From Anaerolineales bacterium (lineage in GTDB: Bacteria; Chloroflexota; Anaerolineae; Anaerolineales; Villigracilaceae): a DNA stretch of 64,000 nucleotides. The DNA lies in assembly GCA_014379595.1 (NCBI GenBank), contig JACMLM010000071.1, forward strand, positions 271,032 through 335,031, in the 5' to 3' direction. Under the pieces are notes generated by a model. It was not told where the DNA came from. It worked only from the letters and a program-made list of their open reading frames with translations, and did no database searches. A program made the translations under genes and the position numbers. Numbering within the stretch: the stretch's first letter is position 1; every line of letters begins with the position of its first letter. Positions 7,317 to 17,384 of the stretch are shown piece after piece.

Positions 7317-9503
7317 CTATCGCAGGAAGGCCTCATGTAAACCGCCATCCACGCTGATGATTTGGCCTGTCGTCTTACTGAATTTACTGCTGCTCAATAA
7401 ATATGCAACTTCAGCCTGATCTGCCAGTGTGATAGGAGATTTTGTAAGTGTCCGTTGTGCATAGAAAAGCGCCAGTTTATCGCGTAACTCTTCTGTGCTT
7501 TCGCTTTCATCAAAACTGACATTATATTTTGTCAACGAACTAATCACGCGGTCACGCGGGAACATACTACTCCCTTCCACAACCGTAGCAGGAGCCAGCC
7601 CATTGACACGAATCAATGGAGCAAGTTCGATTGCCAACTCGCGTACCAAATGATTCGCTGCAGCTTTGCTTGTGTCGTATGCAATCGAACCTTGCTTCGC
7701 CACCGCAGCATTTGCACTGGTAGTAATTACAAGGCTGTTCTTTAATCCTTGTGCCTGCCAAAACTTTTTTGCTTCATCTGCCACCAAATAAGGTCCTGTC
7801 ACATTGATGCTATAGGTTAATGACCATTTCTCATCTGGGATAAATCCTTGTTTATCAGGTGGAACAAAAATCCCAGCAGTAATAATAATATTATCGACGC
7901 CACCATAAGCAAGAATAATATTTTCAAACATGGCTTTGATACTCTCACGTTTTGTAATATCTACACTTAAACCAATCGCAGGTCCACAACCTGAGATGCC
8001 TGTGCCTGCAACACCAATTCCAACTCCATAAATTTTGACTAACTCATCTGCGGTTTCTTTTGCAGTTTCTTCTAAGAGATCAGCACAAACTACATGCGCA
8101 CCTTCCTTGGCAACACGATGTGCAACAGCCTTACCAATTCCACTGCCTGCACCGATTACCACGATAACATTTCTCGCCATTTCTTTTTCTGGTGGCATGC
8201 GTTTCAACTTGGCTTCTTCCAACAACCAATATTCAATATCAAACGCTTCCTGGCGCGGCAAACCTTGATATTCGCTGATCGCTTCAGACGCGCGCATCAC
8301 TTCAATTGCAAGAGAATAAAATTCTGCCGTCACACGACTTTCACTTTTATTTTTTCCCCACGCAATCAAGCCTAAGCCTGGAATCAAAATGACCGTTGGA
8401 TTCGGATCGCGCATGGCAGGCGAATCGGGATGCTTACAAGCTTCATAATAGAATGCATAATCGCTTCGATATTTGACCAAGCCTATTTCCAATTTCTCAA
8501 GCAGACTCTCCACTGATTCTTCCCGAGGATCCCAATCCACGTATAACGGTTTAATTTTCGTACGGAGAAAATGGTCAGGACACGATGTCCCAATTTCGGC
8601 TAAGCGTGAAGCGTCCATGCTATTTACAAATTGAAGCACACTTTCGGTCGCATGGATTGTGCCAATAAATCTAGTCGTTTGAGATACTTTCCCACGCAAG
8701 ATCGGCAATAATTTAATAAAAATTTCGTTTCTTGCTCTCTCATCAAGAGAATTATATTTTTGCCCCCCAAATGTATTCCTGCCTTTGTCGTGTTGTTGAA
8801 TATAGTGTGCGGCTTTTTCGATCAATGTAAGCGTCAATTCATAACAGGCTTTATCATCATCTGCCCAATTGATCAGCCCATGCTGCCCCATCACCAGACC
8901 TTTCAAAGCTGGATCTTGTTTCAACTTTTCTCGCATTACCAAGCCCAGATCAAACCCAGGCCGTTGCCACGGAACCCAACCCACTTCCTCTTCAAAAACT
9001 TCCTGCGTGAGGCGCTCCTGATCTTTGCTAGCCGCAATTGCGATCACGGAGACAGGGTGCATATGATCCACGTGCCGAAGTGGGATCAATCCATGCAAGG
9101 GAGTGTCAATCGAACTTGTAGCGGTATTCAAACTAAACGTGGTATGACGATACATATCCACCATTGAGTCTTCAATTTCAGTCTTCACACCTTTTACTTC
9201 GGCTTTGTTATAGATATTTTCCAATGACAAAAACTTATCCATATAAAGGGATGCAAAATTGGCGCGTGTAGATGTGCGTAAATCTCCACCTGAGCCTTTT
9301 ACCCAAAGCACATCCACTTCTTCTCCACTTAATGGGTCTGTCAGTTTTACTTTTGAAGAGGTATTACCACCGCCTGTATTTGTAATGCGTTGATCTGAAC
9401 CAAGAATATTACTGCGATAACGCAGTCTCTCAACACCATCCAACTTATCTGCAACGCTATCATCCCATAAATAATTCACATAACGGAAATCTTTTTGTTT
9501 CAT
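7317..9503 (-). CDS. rhaEW: bifunctional rhamnulose-1-phosphate aldolase / L-lactaldehyde dehydrogenase
   Basis: A 728-residue fusion. Residues 1-430 are a class II (zinc) aldolase domain with His clusters in 'HVDHMHPVS' and 'GQHGLINW'. Residues 445-728 are a short-chain dehydrogenase with the Rossmann motif 'VVIGAGSGIGKAVA' and the catalytic 'YDTSKAA'. This is the RhaEW/YuxG architecture of Bacillus and Chloroflexus-type rhamnose pathways. The first half splits L-rhamnulose-1-phosphate into DHAP and L-lactaldehyde. The second oxidises L-lactaldehyde to L-lactate with NAD, so the reactive aldehyde is handled within one polypeptide. GGAG eight bases before the ATG supports the start. LutABC follows within 10 bp and would finish the route to pyruvate. 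Confidence 0.93.
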   Translation of the reverse strand: MKQKDFRYVNYLWDDSVADKLDGVERLRYRSNILGSDQRITNTGGGNTSSKVKLTDPLSGEEVDVLWVKGSGGDLRTSTRANFASLYMDKFLSLENIYNKAEVKGVKTEIEDSMVDMYRHTTFSLNTATSSIDTPLHGLIPLRHVDHMHPVSVIAIAASKDQERLTQEVFEEEVGWVPWQRPGFDLGLVMREKLKQDPALKGLVMGQHGLINWADDDKACYELTLTLIEKAAHYIQQHDKGRNTFGGQKYNSLDERARNEIFIKLLPILRGKVSQTTRFIGTIHATESVLQFVNSMDASRLAEIGTSCPDHFLRTKIKPLYVDWDPREESVESLLEKLEIGLVKYRSDYAFYYEACKHPDSPAMRDPNPTVILIPGLGLIAWGKNKSESRVTAEFYSLAIEVMRASEAISEYQGLPRQEAFDIEYWLLEEAKLKRMPPEKEMARNVIVVIGAGSGIGKAVAHRVAKEGAHVVCADLLEETAKETADELVKIYGVGIGVAGTGISGCGPAIGLSVDITKRESIKAMFENIILAYGGVDNIIITAGIFVPPDKQGFIPDEKWSLTYSINVTGPYLVADEAKKFWQAQGLKNSLVITTSANAAVAKQGSIAYDTSKAAANHLVRELAIELAPLIRVNGLAPATVVEGSSMFPRDRVISSLTKYNVSFDESESTEELRDKLALFYAQRTLTKSPITLADQAEVAYLLSSSKFSKTTGQIISVDGGLHEAFLR

Positions 9504-9529
9504 CTTTCGGTCTCCACTTGAAGATTGAT

Positions 9530-10789
9530 TTATCGCTCTACAAGTTCCTTCTGCTCATAATTTTTAATAGTCTTCATAAAGTCCATACCAACTGGAACAT
9601 TTTTCTTCAAACAAACCATATCCCAAATTGCGCTGAATGGCATGCTCTTAAGTTCTTCCTGCAAAGCCAATCGGCTGGAAAAATCATTTTCAATTTCAAG
9701 TCTCTTCATCATTTCGAAAGGTTCAAGCAAAGCGATTAATAACGCACGTAACGTATTACGCGAACCAATTGTCCATGCAGCAATACGGTTAATGCTGGCA
9801 TCGAAGTAATCCAAGCCAATATGGATTCTTTCCAGCGCATCATTACGAACAATTTCCTGGGTAATCGCTTGCAAGTCATCATTGAAGGTGACAACATGAT
9901 CACTATCCCAACGCACACCGCGGCTCACGTGTAACAACAATTGGTCGTGATAAATCAATAATGATGAAATCTTGTCCGCAATGGTTTCTGTTGGGTGGAA
10001 ATGACCGGAGTCAAGTGTGAGCAATATTTTGCGAGTGAGAGCATACGCAGAATAAAATTCCATGGAACCAACCACATAGGACTCTGAACCAAGACCAAAA
10101 AGTTTTGGCTCTACAGCATCAAGATTGTGAGTCAATTTTTCAGCGAGAACAGAATCCAAAGATTCAAGTAATAAATGTCGCGGTGTTTGGCGATCGGCAG
10201 GCGTATCTTTGTATCCATCAGGAATCCAGATATTTGTTACAGCGGGTGTCCCTAATTCTTTTCCAAAATACTCCCCTATTTTCCTGCTGGCAATGCAATG
10301 CTCGATCCAATATTGACGAATTTTTTCATCGCGATGTGAAAGTGTGAAGCCATCGGCTGATAATGGATGAGAAAAGCAGGTTGGATTGAAATCTATTCCA
10401 TGCTTGTTTGCTGTTGCCCAATCTTTCCATCGTTCAAAGTGTTTTGGTTCAATCACATTGCGCTCGATCTTTTTATCTGATTCCAAATAAATGGCATGAA
10501 GATTCAAACGATGTGAGCCAGGTAACAAACTATACACTACATCAAGGTCTTTGCGGAGTTCGTCGGCAGTGCGCGCCTTGCCAGGGTAATTTCCGGTAGC
10601 GGCAATTCCACCGCTCAATTCACCACCAGGGTTTTCAAAACCACCTACATCATCGCCTTGCCAGCAATGCAAACTAATCGAAACTTTTTCAAGACGAGCC
10701 ATCGCTTTTTCTGTATCCACACCCAATGCGGCATAACGTTCTTTGGCGAGTTGGTAGGCAGATTGAATCTTTGCTTCGGAATACGTCAT
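9530..10789 (-). CDS. rhaA: L-rhamnose isomerase
   Basis: At 419 residues this is the same length as E. coli RhaA and shares its long signature blocks, for example '[18 protein letters not shown]', '[16 protein letters not shown]', 'DSGHFHPTE' and '[15 protein letters not shown]'. These carry the metal-binding Glu, Asp and His residues of the TIM barrel. It converts L-rhamnose to L-rhamnulose in the cytoplasm. It is the true RhaA type rather than the RhaI type. The start overlaps the rhaB stop as ATGA, so the kinase and isomerase are translationally coupled. The 26-bp gap to rhaEW holds only the next ribosome-binding site. Confidence 0.97.
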   Translation of the reverse strand: MTYSEAKIQSAYQLAKERYAALGVDTEKAMARLEKVSISLHCWQGDDVGGFENPGGELSGGIAATGNYPGKARTADELRKDLDVVYSLLPGSHRLNLHAIYLESDKKIERNVIEPKHFERWKDWATANKHGIDFNPTCFSHPLSADGFTLSHRDEKIRQYWIEHCIASRKIGEYFGKELGTPAVTNIWIPDGYKDTPADRQTPRHLLLESLDSVLAEKLTHNLDAVEPKLFGLGSESYVVGSMEFYSAYALTRKILLTLDSGHFHPTETIADKISSLLIYHDQLLLHVSRGVRWDSDHVVTFNDDLQAITQEIVRNDALERIHIGLDYFDASINRIAAWTIGSRNTLRALLIALLEPFEMMKRLEIENDFSSRLALQEELKSMPFSAIWDMVCLKKNVPVGMDFMKTIKNYEQKELVER

Positions 10790-12285
10790 GATTGCCTCTC
10801 AAAAACAATCTTCATTAAATTTTGTAAACGTGCGTAGGCATCGTCCCAATCTGCAGTTCGTTTCGGCTCATATACAACAGGGTTAAACGAAGAACGCACA
10901 ACTTCACGCGCATCCCCAAGCGAACTCAAATGTTTCAAACCAATGGCTTGCATCAAAATATTTCCAATCGCAGTTGCTTCAACGGGTCCGGTAATTACAT
11001 TCCGTCCAGTGGAATTCGCCGTAAATTGATTTAACAAACGGTTTTGTGTTCCGCCGCCAATGATATGAATTGAGCCAAGTTGCCCATTTGTTGTTAACTC
11101 TTCAAGTTTTTCCAAGACCCAACGATATTTCAATGCAATACCTTCGAGTGCCACACGCACAATTTGACCTTTCGTTTGCGGCACAGATTGATTTGTATCT
11201 GCACAATATTTTTGAATTCGGGATGGCATATCACCTGGTTGAAGAAACTCTACGGCATCAGGATCAATTACTGACAGAAACGCCTCAGACTCCGCAGCAA
11301 GTTGAGTCAATACATCGAAAGATATTTCCTCCCCCTGACGCATCCACTCGCGCCTGCATTCTTGAATCAACCATAATCCCATGATGTTTTTGGAAAAGCG
11401 CCATGTGCCAAATACACCGCCCTCATTGGTAAAGTTATATTCAAGCGCCTTTTCATTGATAATTGGCTGTTCAGCTTCCACGCCCATAATAGACCATGTG
11501 CCTGAACTGATCCACACAAAACCCTTTTCAGAGGTAGGTACGGCTACTACCGCCGAGCCTGTATCATGACATGCTGGGACAATGACAGGAATGGGATTTA
11601 CATTTATTTCTTCAATAAGGCTTGGGAGCAGAGTCCCAATTTGGGTTCCAGAATCAGTGATCGGCTGGAAGAGACGCGTTGGAATGTTAAATGAGTTTAA
11701 TATTGCCGATGACCAGTCCCGTTTTCGCGGGTCAAAACATTGAGTCGTTGTCGCATTGGTAAATTCATTGGTAATCTCTCCGCTTAACCAATAATTGAAA
11801 AGGTCAGGAATAGTTACAAATGTTTTTGCTATATCAAATATTTCTGGGTTATTTCTTCTTGCAGCAATTAGTTGATATAGGGTGTTGAGTTGCATGAATT
11901 GAATTCCGCTGTTGGCAAATATCTCTTCACGCTGCATAACCTTGAAGGCCTCTTCCACTATTCCATCGGTGCGAGAATCGCGATAATGAAATGGGTTGCT
12001 AAGCAAACTGCCGTTTTTATCGAGCAAAGCAAAATCAACCGCCCAGGTATCCAATCCGATTCCATCCAGCTTTTTTTCAATTTTTGATGACTTAATGATG
12101 CCGTGTTTAATATCAGACCAAAGTTCCAGAACATCCCAATGCAAACCATCATTTAAACGCACAGGTCCATTAGAGAAGCGATGGGCTTCATTCAATGTGA
12201 GTTGTTTATCGTTGAGGCTTCCAACAATGGCACGCCCGCTTTCCGCGCCGATGTCAATTGCCAGATAATGATGCCCTTGTGCCAT
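10786..12285 (-). CDS. rhaB: rhamnulokinase
   Basis: A FGGY-family sugar kinase of 499 residues that phosphorylates L-rhamnulose at O-1 with ATP. The N-terminal phosphate-1 motif '[15 protein letters not shown]', the central '[13 protein letters not shown]' and '[11 protein letters not shown]', and the C-terminal '[17 protein letters not shown]' fit rhamnulokinases rather than xylulokinase or glycerol kinase. 'GGAT' just upstream and a 2-bp gap from rhaM place it in the same transcript. It overlaps rhaA by 4 bp. Confidence 0.95.
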   Translation of the reverse strand: MAQGHHYLAIDIGAESGRAIVGSLNDKQLTLNEAHRFSNGPVRLNDGLHWDVLELWSDIKHGIIKSSKIEKKLDGIGLDTWAVDFALLDKNGSLLSNPFHYRDSRTDGIVEEAFKVMQREEIFANSGIQFMQLNTLYQLIAARRNNPEIFDIAKTFVTIPDLFNYWLSGEITNEFTNATTTQCFDPRKRDWSSAILNSFNIPTRLFQPITDSGTQIGTLLPSLIEEINVNPIPVIVPACHDTGSAVVAVPTSEKGFVWISSGTWSIMGVEAEQPIINEKALEYNFTNEGGVFGTWRFSKNIMGLWLIQECRREWMRQGEEISFDVLTQLAAESEAFLSVIDPDAVEFLQPGDMPSRIQKYCADTNQSVPQTKGQIVRVALEGIALKYRWVLEKLEELTTNGQLGSIHIIGGGTQNRLLNQFTANSTGRNVITGPVEATAIGNILMQAIGLKHLSSLGDAREVVRSSFNPVVYEPKRTADWDDAYARLQNLMKIVFERQS

Positions 12286-12287
12286 AA

Positions 12288-12605
12288 TTAATCCAAATGG
12301 AAGTATTCTTCCAACTCAACAAAAGTTTCGTCAGGACGAGCGTTCGCATCGATAAAGGGGGACATGAATTCCTGCCAGCGTGTGTTGACAGCCTTCGCAG
12401 CCATCTTTGATTGTGCTGCAGAAAGGTTTTCTTCAGTTTCAAAATAACCGAATATCAAACCATCCTCACGCATGAATAAAGAATAATTATTCCAACCAGT
12501 CTCGCGGAGAGCATCCATCATTTCAGGCCAGACATTTTTGTGATGTTCCTTGTATTCGCTGAGTTTGTCTGCGCGGACTATGAATTGAAAGCCAACACGG
12601 TTCAT
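12288..12605 (-). CDS. rhaM: L-rhamnose mutarotase
   Basis: A 105-residue dimeric alpha/beta-barrel protein of the RhaM/YiiL family. It begins 'RVGFQFIVRADKLSEYKEHH' and continues with 'WPEMMDALRETGWNNYS' and 'GYFETEEN', the family blocks that hold the catalytic His and Tyr. It interconverts alpha and beta anomers of L-rhamnose and so supplies the isomerase. Length is normal. AGGA lies about 10 bases before the ATG. It is the first of the core rha genes and is followed after 2 bp by rhaB. Confidence 0.93.
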   Translation of the reverse strand: MNRVGFQFIVRADKLSEYKEHHKNVWPEMMDALRETGWNNYSLFMREDGLIFGYFETEENLSAAQSKMAAKAVNTRWQEFMSPFIDANARPDETFVELEEYFHLD

Positions 12606-12643
12606 TGCTTCACATCCTGGTTATGGGATAGATTCATTTACGC

Positions 12644-13279
12644 TTAGTCATTTGTAATAAGTATCGCTCTAGCCGGCGCGCCTTCGACCCCAACGAGTTT
12701 GAGTGGTAAACAATAAAGCATATAAAGACCCGAGTCAACCTGACTCAAGTCGAGCCCTTCAAGTGGAATAATTCCTGCGTTTAACAAGATTTCGTGTGGC
12801 GTGACGAGGTCGTTAAACGGGGCAACTGATAAGTAATCCACACCGATCACTTTAATTTTATGATCCACCAGCCACTGTGCTCCATCTGCGCTGACCGCAA
12901 CATAATCAGGGTTGAATTCTGTTATACCGTTTCTCCACAGAGAAGAATTGTGAGTTCGGATAAGGAGTCGTTCAGTGCCAGAAGATATGTTTAGCTTTTC
13001 AAAAAGATCAGCTGTCAACAAATCTGCATCCAGTGCGTGATAAACCAGTGCGGGTCCACAAAGACTCGAAAGCTCAAGTGCCTCAATTGCATTTCCCTTT
13101 CTCACAAAATGCAATGGCGCGTCAAGATGTGTGCCCGTGTGGATGCCCAAGGTTAAAGTGGATACGGTGGCAGTATCACCGTTTTCCTGATCGGAAACGC
13201 GCTGAACACTTACATTTTGGCTGTCAGGCCAAATGACCATATCAGGATGGACAGGAAGCGAAATATCATATATTTTCAT
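12644..13279 (-). CDS. cyclase-family (kynurenine-formamidase-like) metal hydrolase
   Basis: This 211-residue protein has the family signature H-x-G-T-H-x-D-x-P-x-H ('HTGTHLDAPLHF', about 47-58), which binds a divalent metal, and the usual N-terminal 'YDISLPVHPDMVIWPD'. Members include kynurenine formamidase and isatin hydrolase, and many act on other amides, lactones or cyclic esters. Its place between rhaM and an enolase-superfamily dehydratase suggests a sugar-acid lactone or an ester as substrate rather than formylkynurenine. No other tryptophan-breakdown gene is present. GAGGA precedes the ATG. The specific reaction is unknown. Confidence 0.8.
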   Translation of the reverse strand: MKIYDISLPVHPDMVIWPDSQNVSVQRVSDQENGDTATVSTLTLGIHTGTHLDAPLHFVRKGNAIEALELSSLCGPALVYHALDADLLTADLFEKLNISSGTERLLIRTHNSSLWRNGITEFNPDYVAVSADGAQWLVDHKIKVIGVDYLSVAPFNDLVTPHEILLNAGIIPLEGLDLSQVDSGLYMLYCLPLKLVGVEGAPARAILITND

Positions 13280-13299
13280 TTGTCAAATCCTCTTTGACA

Positions 13300-14463
13300 T
13301 CAGGCTATTTTTGCCTCTCGTTTATGCCAGTCTTCAGTAAACAAATTGAAGTGAATATTTTGGCGCGGGTATTCGCGGATGGCATCCTCGTCCACGATGA
13401 CACCAAGCCCGGGTCCAGAAGGAAGCGAAAAATATCCATCCACAACCTCTGGCAATCCGGTCGCCACCTTTTTAACATGCGGATCGGCAAAATCGTTGAA
13501 GTATTCCAATATTTTAAAGTTGGATGTACAGGCGCCCAAATGCAGTGCAGCTGCGGTGGAGACCGGTCCACCAACATTGTGAGGTGCAATAAGCATATAG
13601 TATGCATCTGCACAGGCGGCCAATTTTTTAGTGTTTAGGATTCCGCCGAAATGCGAGAGATCGGGTTGAACAATATCGGCTGATTGAAGTTCAAATAACT
13701 CACGATATTCGTGAATTGTATGCAGTCGTTCACCGGTGGCTATTGGAATGCCTAATGGAGCAATAGCCTGAGCCACTTTTTTAAGTGCTGGAAGGTTTTC
13801 AGGCGGGACGGGTTCTTCAAACCAGCTTGGTTTGAACTGCGCCAATTCGTGTGCCATTTCAATGGCTGTAGGTGGGTTGAAACGGCCATGCATCTCAATC
13901 ATGATTTCGACATCCGGTCCAACTGCCGCTCGTACAGCCTCCACCAATTCTATTGCCTTATGTTTTTCACGGGTTGTCAATTCATATAAGCCGGCACCGA
14001 AAGGATCGAATTTGAGTGCCTGGTAGCCTCTCGCGATCACTTGTTTGGCAGCTTTGTGAAATTCTTCCGGCGTACGCTCAACTGTATACCATCCGTTGGC
14101 ATATGCCTTGACCTTTTCGCGAACAGCGCCCCCCAATAATCGATATACGGGTTGACCCACAGATTTTCCAATGATGTCCCAGCAGGCCATCTCAATCAAT
14201 GCAATTCCCGTCATGGTTGTTTCTCCAGCCCGGGCATAGTCTTCTCGGAACATACGGTGTACCAGACCTTCTATATTGAAAGGGTCCTCGCCCAGCACAT
14301 ATCGTGGAACTGCCTCGCTTAAATATCCATTGACTGAGTCTGTGCGATTGACCGCTCTTGCTTCTCCGTAGCCGATCAAACCTTCATCTGTGTCAACACG
14401 AACAAATGTAATATTGCGCCAGGGAGTGCCCATCACAAGTGGAGTTACCTTTGATATTTTCAT
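13300..14463 (-). CDS. mandelate racemase/muconate lactonizing (enolase superfamily) sugar-acid dehydratase
   Basis: A 387-residue enolase-superfamily protein. Metal ligands can be read in 'IMIEMHGRF' (Glu then His), 'WFEEPVPPEN' and 'ATGERLHT', with a second catalytic His in 'APHNVGGP'. The E-x-H-G-R and H-N-x-G-G-P pattern is close to galactonate dehydratase-like members, where one His abstracts or donates the proton. The substrate is not certain: a sugar acid such as galactonate, or an acid derived from the glycan that carries rhamnose, would fit. AGGAGA eight bases before the ATG supports the start. It lies between the rhamnosidase and the cyclase-family hydrolase in the same direction. 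Confidence 0.85.
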   Translation of the reverse strand: MKISKVTPLVMGTPWRNITFVRVDTDEGLIGYGEARAVNRTDSVNGYLSEAVPRYVLGEDPFNIEGLVHRMFREDYARAGETTMTGIALIEMACWDIIGKSVGQPVYRLLGGAVREKVKAYANGWYTVERTPEEFHKAAKQVIARGYQALKFDPFGAGLYELTTREKHKAIELVEAVRAAVGPDVEIMIEMHGRFNPPTAIEMAHELAQFKPSWFEEPVPPENLPALKKVAQAIAPLGIPIATGERLHTIHEYRELFELQSADIVQPDLSHFGGILNTKKLAACADAYYMLIAPHNVGGPVSTAAALHLGACTSNFKILEYFNDFADPHVKKVATGLPEVVDGYFSLPSGPGLGVIVDEDAIREYPRQNIHFNLFTEDWHKREAKIA

Positions 14464-14541
14464 ATTGATTCTCCTGATTCCAAAAAACAGTAAAACTATC
14501 TGGGCAAACGTACTGAACTCATAAAAGACATCTTGGATTCT

Positions 14542-17226
14542 TTATTTGGCAGTAAAGTGATATTCGCCGGAGCCAATTTTGTATACCGCTACACCTTCTT
14601 CACGCCGTATCAGCTTAACGTCAGAAACATCATCAACAGGCTTGTTCAATTCGTAAATCGAAGCAGAAGACGATACTGGGATTGAGATTGTGGCATGAGT
14701 GTTGGCGGGGATGCTGATCTTCCATTCAAATATATTGTTTTCGAGTTTCCAGGCACTGCGAATTAACCCATAAAGTGAAATTAATTCAGCACTGGCCCTC
14801 GTTAGCCCGCCGCCTGGTTTCGGCTGCATTACGATGTGTTTATATCCCGGCTCGTTTGGGTCGAGGTCGATGCCGCCGATGACGGCATACATCCACGCGC
14901 CGATCGCGCCATAGGCATAATGATTAAACGAATTCATGCTGGGGGTTTGAAAACCCTTATCATGGGTCCATGCGTCCCATCGTTCCCAAATAGTGGTAGC
15001 ACCCTGGGTTACTGAATATAGCCAGGATGGCCAGGTGGTTTGATGTAGCAGATCATAGGCCGTATCGACATGTCCATTTTCACTTAATACCCAGTTGATA
15101 TAAGGCGTGCCAACAAATCCAGTGCTCAGGTGGTTGCCCCGCTTTTTTATATCTTCCACCAGTGCATCCACCGCAACCTGTCGAAGCGACTCGGGCAATA
15201 GATTAAAGTGCAGGGCAAGAATGTAGCCGGTTTGAGTTTCAGTAGTGAGCTTGCCGTTCGGCAGGACGAAGCGGTCGCAGAACGCGGTGTTGATATCGTG
15301 CGCCAGCGCGTAATACCGATCCGCTTCTTCGTATTTTCCAAGTTTTGCTGAGATACCTGCGAAGAGTTTGGTGCTATATGCAAAGAAAGCCGTGGCGATC
15401 AGTTCCTTAGGCGTGGCGCCTTCCCGTCCATCACTGCCATCCAGTGCGAGCCAGTCGCCAAAGCCTTTCCAGCCATCGTAGCCTTCATAACAGCGGATGT
15501 GATCGCGGCTGGTGGCGATTAAGAATTCAATGAATAACTTCATCGAGTCATATTGCGCTGCCAACAGATCCTGGTCAGCGTAACAGAGGTGGATCGTCCA
15601 CGGACAGATGACGCCCGCATCTGCCCAGGCTGGTCCGCCATCGATCGTAGGCCAGGCTCCAGGGTTGGGAGCCACAGCCGGGAAGCCGCCCTCCGGCGAT
15701 TGCGAATCCTTTAGATCGTTCAACCATTTCGTGAAGAACCCAGCGACGCTCATGTTGAAAGCAGAGGTGCGGACAAATACTTGGGCATCCCCTGTCCACC
15801 CCAATCTTTCATCACGTTGCGGACAATCGGTGGGCACATCTACAAAGTTGCCTTTTTGTCCCCAGAGGATATTGTGCTGAAGCTGGTTGATGCGCGGGTC
15901 TGAACATTCGAATGTTCCTGTAACGGGTGTGTCCGAATGAACGACGACACCCGTCACCATATCGGCTGTGACCGTGCCTACGTATCCGCTTAACTCTACG
16001 TACCGGAAGCCATGAAAAGTAAAACGGGGCTCCCACGTTTCTTCACCGTCGCCGCGCAGGGTGTAGTGATCGATGTTGCGGGCGGTGCGCAGATTTTCGG
16101 TATAAAGTGTTCCATCAGGTTTGAGTACTTCAGCATATTTGAGAGTGATCGTCTTGCCTGCGGCGCCGCTGACTTTGATACGCACCCAACCGACCATGTT
16201 CTGACCCATGTCGATGATCCAGCGCGATTGGGTATATTCGTGATTTTCGATCACCTTCACGGGTTTCAATTCTTCCTGACGGCGCACGGTCGGACCATTG
16301 GTAGCGACTAGTTCCGCGGAGTCGTGTTTCAATGCTAGCGCGGCTCGCCAATCTGTGTCGTCGAAATCGGGGCGGTCCCAACCGGGATTTTCGCGACGGG
16401 CATCGTAACTCTCGCCCATTAAGCTGTCGGATTCGAGCACAGGTCCTGTATTTACTTTCCAGGTGGTATCGGTTGGGACGACCGTGGTGTTGCCATCCAC
16501 GTCAGTTACGATCAGTTGCGCCAACAAACTAGGTCGGTCGATATAACGTTGCCGTCCGACCCATGCCACGTTGCCCACTGCCCAACCGTCGCCCAGGATG
16601 GCGCCGATGGCATTGCCTCCTGCTTGCAACAGAGATGTGACATCATATACCTGATATTGCACACGCTTTTTGTAATCGGTCCAACCGGGGGTGAAGACAT
16701 CCTCCCCAATCAGCTGACCGTTCACGTAACATTCATAGAAGCCGAGCGCGGTGATATACAAACGTGCCAGCGCGACCGGTTTTGTGAGCGCAAACTCTTT
16801 CCTGAGATATGGCGATGGAGAGGCGGTTCGTGGTCCGCCGTAAAAGGACGCGCCAATCCACCCTCCCTGCCAGTCAACGCGATTCAGAAGTCCGATTTCC
16901 CACCAAGCCGATTCGCTGTCCGCCTGATTCCCGGCGTTATCCCACACAGTCACTTTCCAGAAAACCTTTTGCCCTGATGCAAGCGGCGCGCCCGCGTAGC
17001 GAACGTGAGTGGACGTGTCTGCTTCGACACGCCCGCTATCCCACAGTAAGTTAGAGTATTCCATAAGCGCTTTTTCCGAGCGCGCTACGAGGATACGATA
17101 AGCAATTTGAACAACTCCGCGACGGGCACTCTCCAGTTCCCAACTCAGGCGGGGTTGGGTGACATCAATTCCCAAAGGGTTTTTTCGATATTCACAATAC
17201 ATTGATCCAATAGAAAGTAAAGACAT
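14542..17226 (-). CDS. GH78 alpha-L-rhamnosidase
   Basis: A protein of 894 residues with the GH78 order: N-terminal beta-sandwich ('NPLGIDVTQPRLSWELES'), a carbohydrate-binding region, an (alpha/alpha)6 barrel and a C-terminal beta domain. The catalytic block is 'DCPQRDERLGWTGDAQVF' at about 500, containing the general-acid Glu. A second acidic site is 'TTIWERWDAW' near 745. It releases L-rhamnose from rhamnosides by inversion. No signal peptide is visible, so it probably acts in the cytoplasm on imported oligosaccharides. I chose the ATG at 17226 because GGAG lies 5 bases before it, while the GTG at 17232 abuts that motif. The 152-bp gap to the next upstream gene shows nothing definite. Confidence 0.95.
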   Translation of the reverse strand: MSLLSIGSMYCEYRKNPLGIDVTQPRLSWELESARRGVVQIAYRILVARSEKALMEYSNLLWDSGRVEADTSTHVRYAGAPLASGQKVFWKVTVWDNAGNQADSESAWWEIGLLNRVDWQGGWIGASFYGGPRTASPSPYLRKEFALTKPVALARLYITALGFYECYVNGQLIGEDVFTPGWTDYKKRVQYQVYDVTSLLQAGGNAIGAILGDGWAVGNVAWVGRQRYIDRPSLLAQLIVTDVDGNTTVVPTDTTWKVNTGPVLESDSLMGESYDARRENPGWDRPDFDDTDWRAALALKHDSAELVATNGPTVRRQEELKPVKVIENHEYTQSRWIIDMGQNMVGWVRIKVSGAAGKTITLKYAEVLKPDGTLYTENLRTARNIDHYTLRGDGEETWEPRFTFHGFRYVELSGYVGTVTADMVTGVVVHSDTPVTGTFECSDPRINQLQHNILWGQKGNFVDVPTDCPQRDERLGWTGDAQVFVRTSAFNMSVAGFFTKWLNDLKDSQSPEGGFPAVAPNPGAWPTIDGGPAWADAGVICPWTIHLCYADQDLLAAQYDSMKLFIEFLIATSRDHIRCYEGYDGWKGFGDWLALDGSDGREGATPKELIATAFFAYSTKLFAGISAKLGKYEEADRYYALAHDINTAFCDRFVLPNGKLTTETQTGYILALHFNLLPESLRQVAVDALVEDIKKRGNHLSTGFVGTPYINWVLSENGHVDTAYDLLHQTTWPSWLYSVTQGATTIWERWDAWTHDKGFQTPSMNSFNHYAYGAIGAWMYAVIGGIDLDPNEPGYKHIVMQPKPGGGLTRASAELISLYGLIRSAWKLENNIFEWKISIPANTHATISIPVSSSASIYELNKPVDDVSDVKLIRREEGVAVYKIGSGEYHFTAK

Positions 17227-17384
17227 TTTCACTCCATAGTAATTAGAGATTAGACAATCAGTTCAAGAGGCGGGTCAAGAGAAGCGGTAAATTAATTAGC
17301 AGTCTGTTCATGAAGTGCAAGTTGAGGAGGGAGACGGCGATCCGCCTCTGGAATGAGCATAATATTTTCCAAAGGCCAATAATT

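Noticed and set aside
8760..9167. 135-codon plus-strand frame opposite the rhamnulose-phosphate aldolase
   Set aside because: Antisense to conserved aldolase sequence with no start signal.
12644..13279. Kynurenine formamidase (KynB)
   Set aside because: The family signature fits, but no tryptophan-degradation gene is nearby and the gene lies inside a rhamnose operon, so the specific name is not supported.
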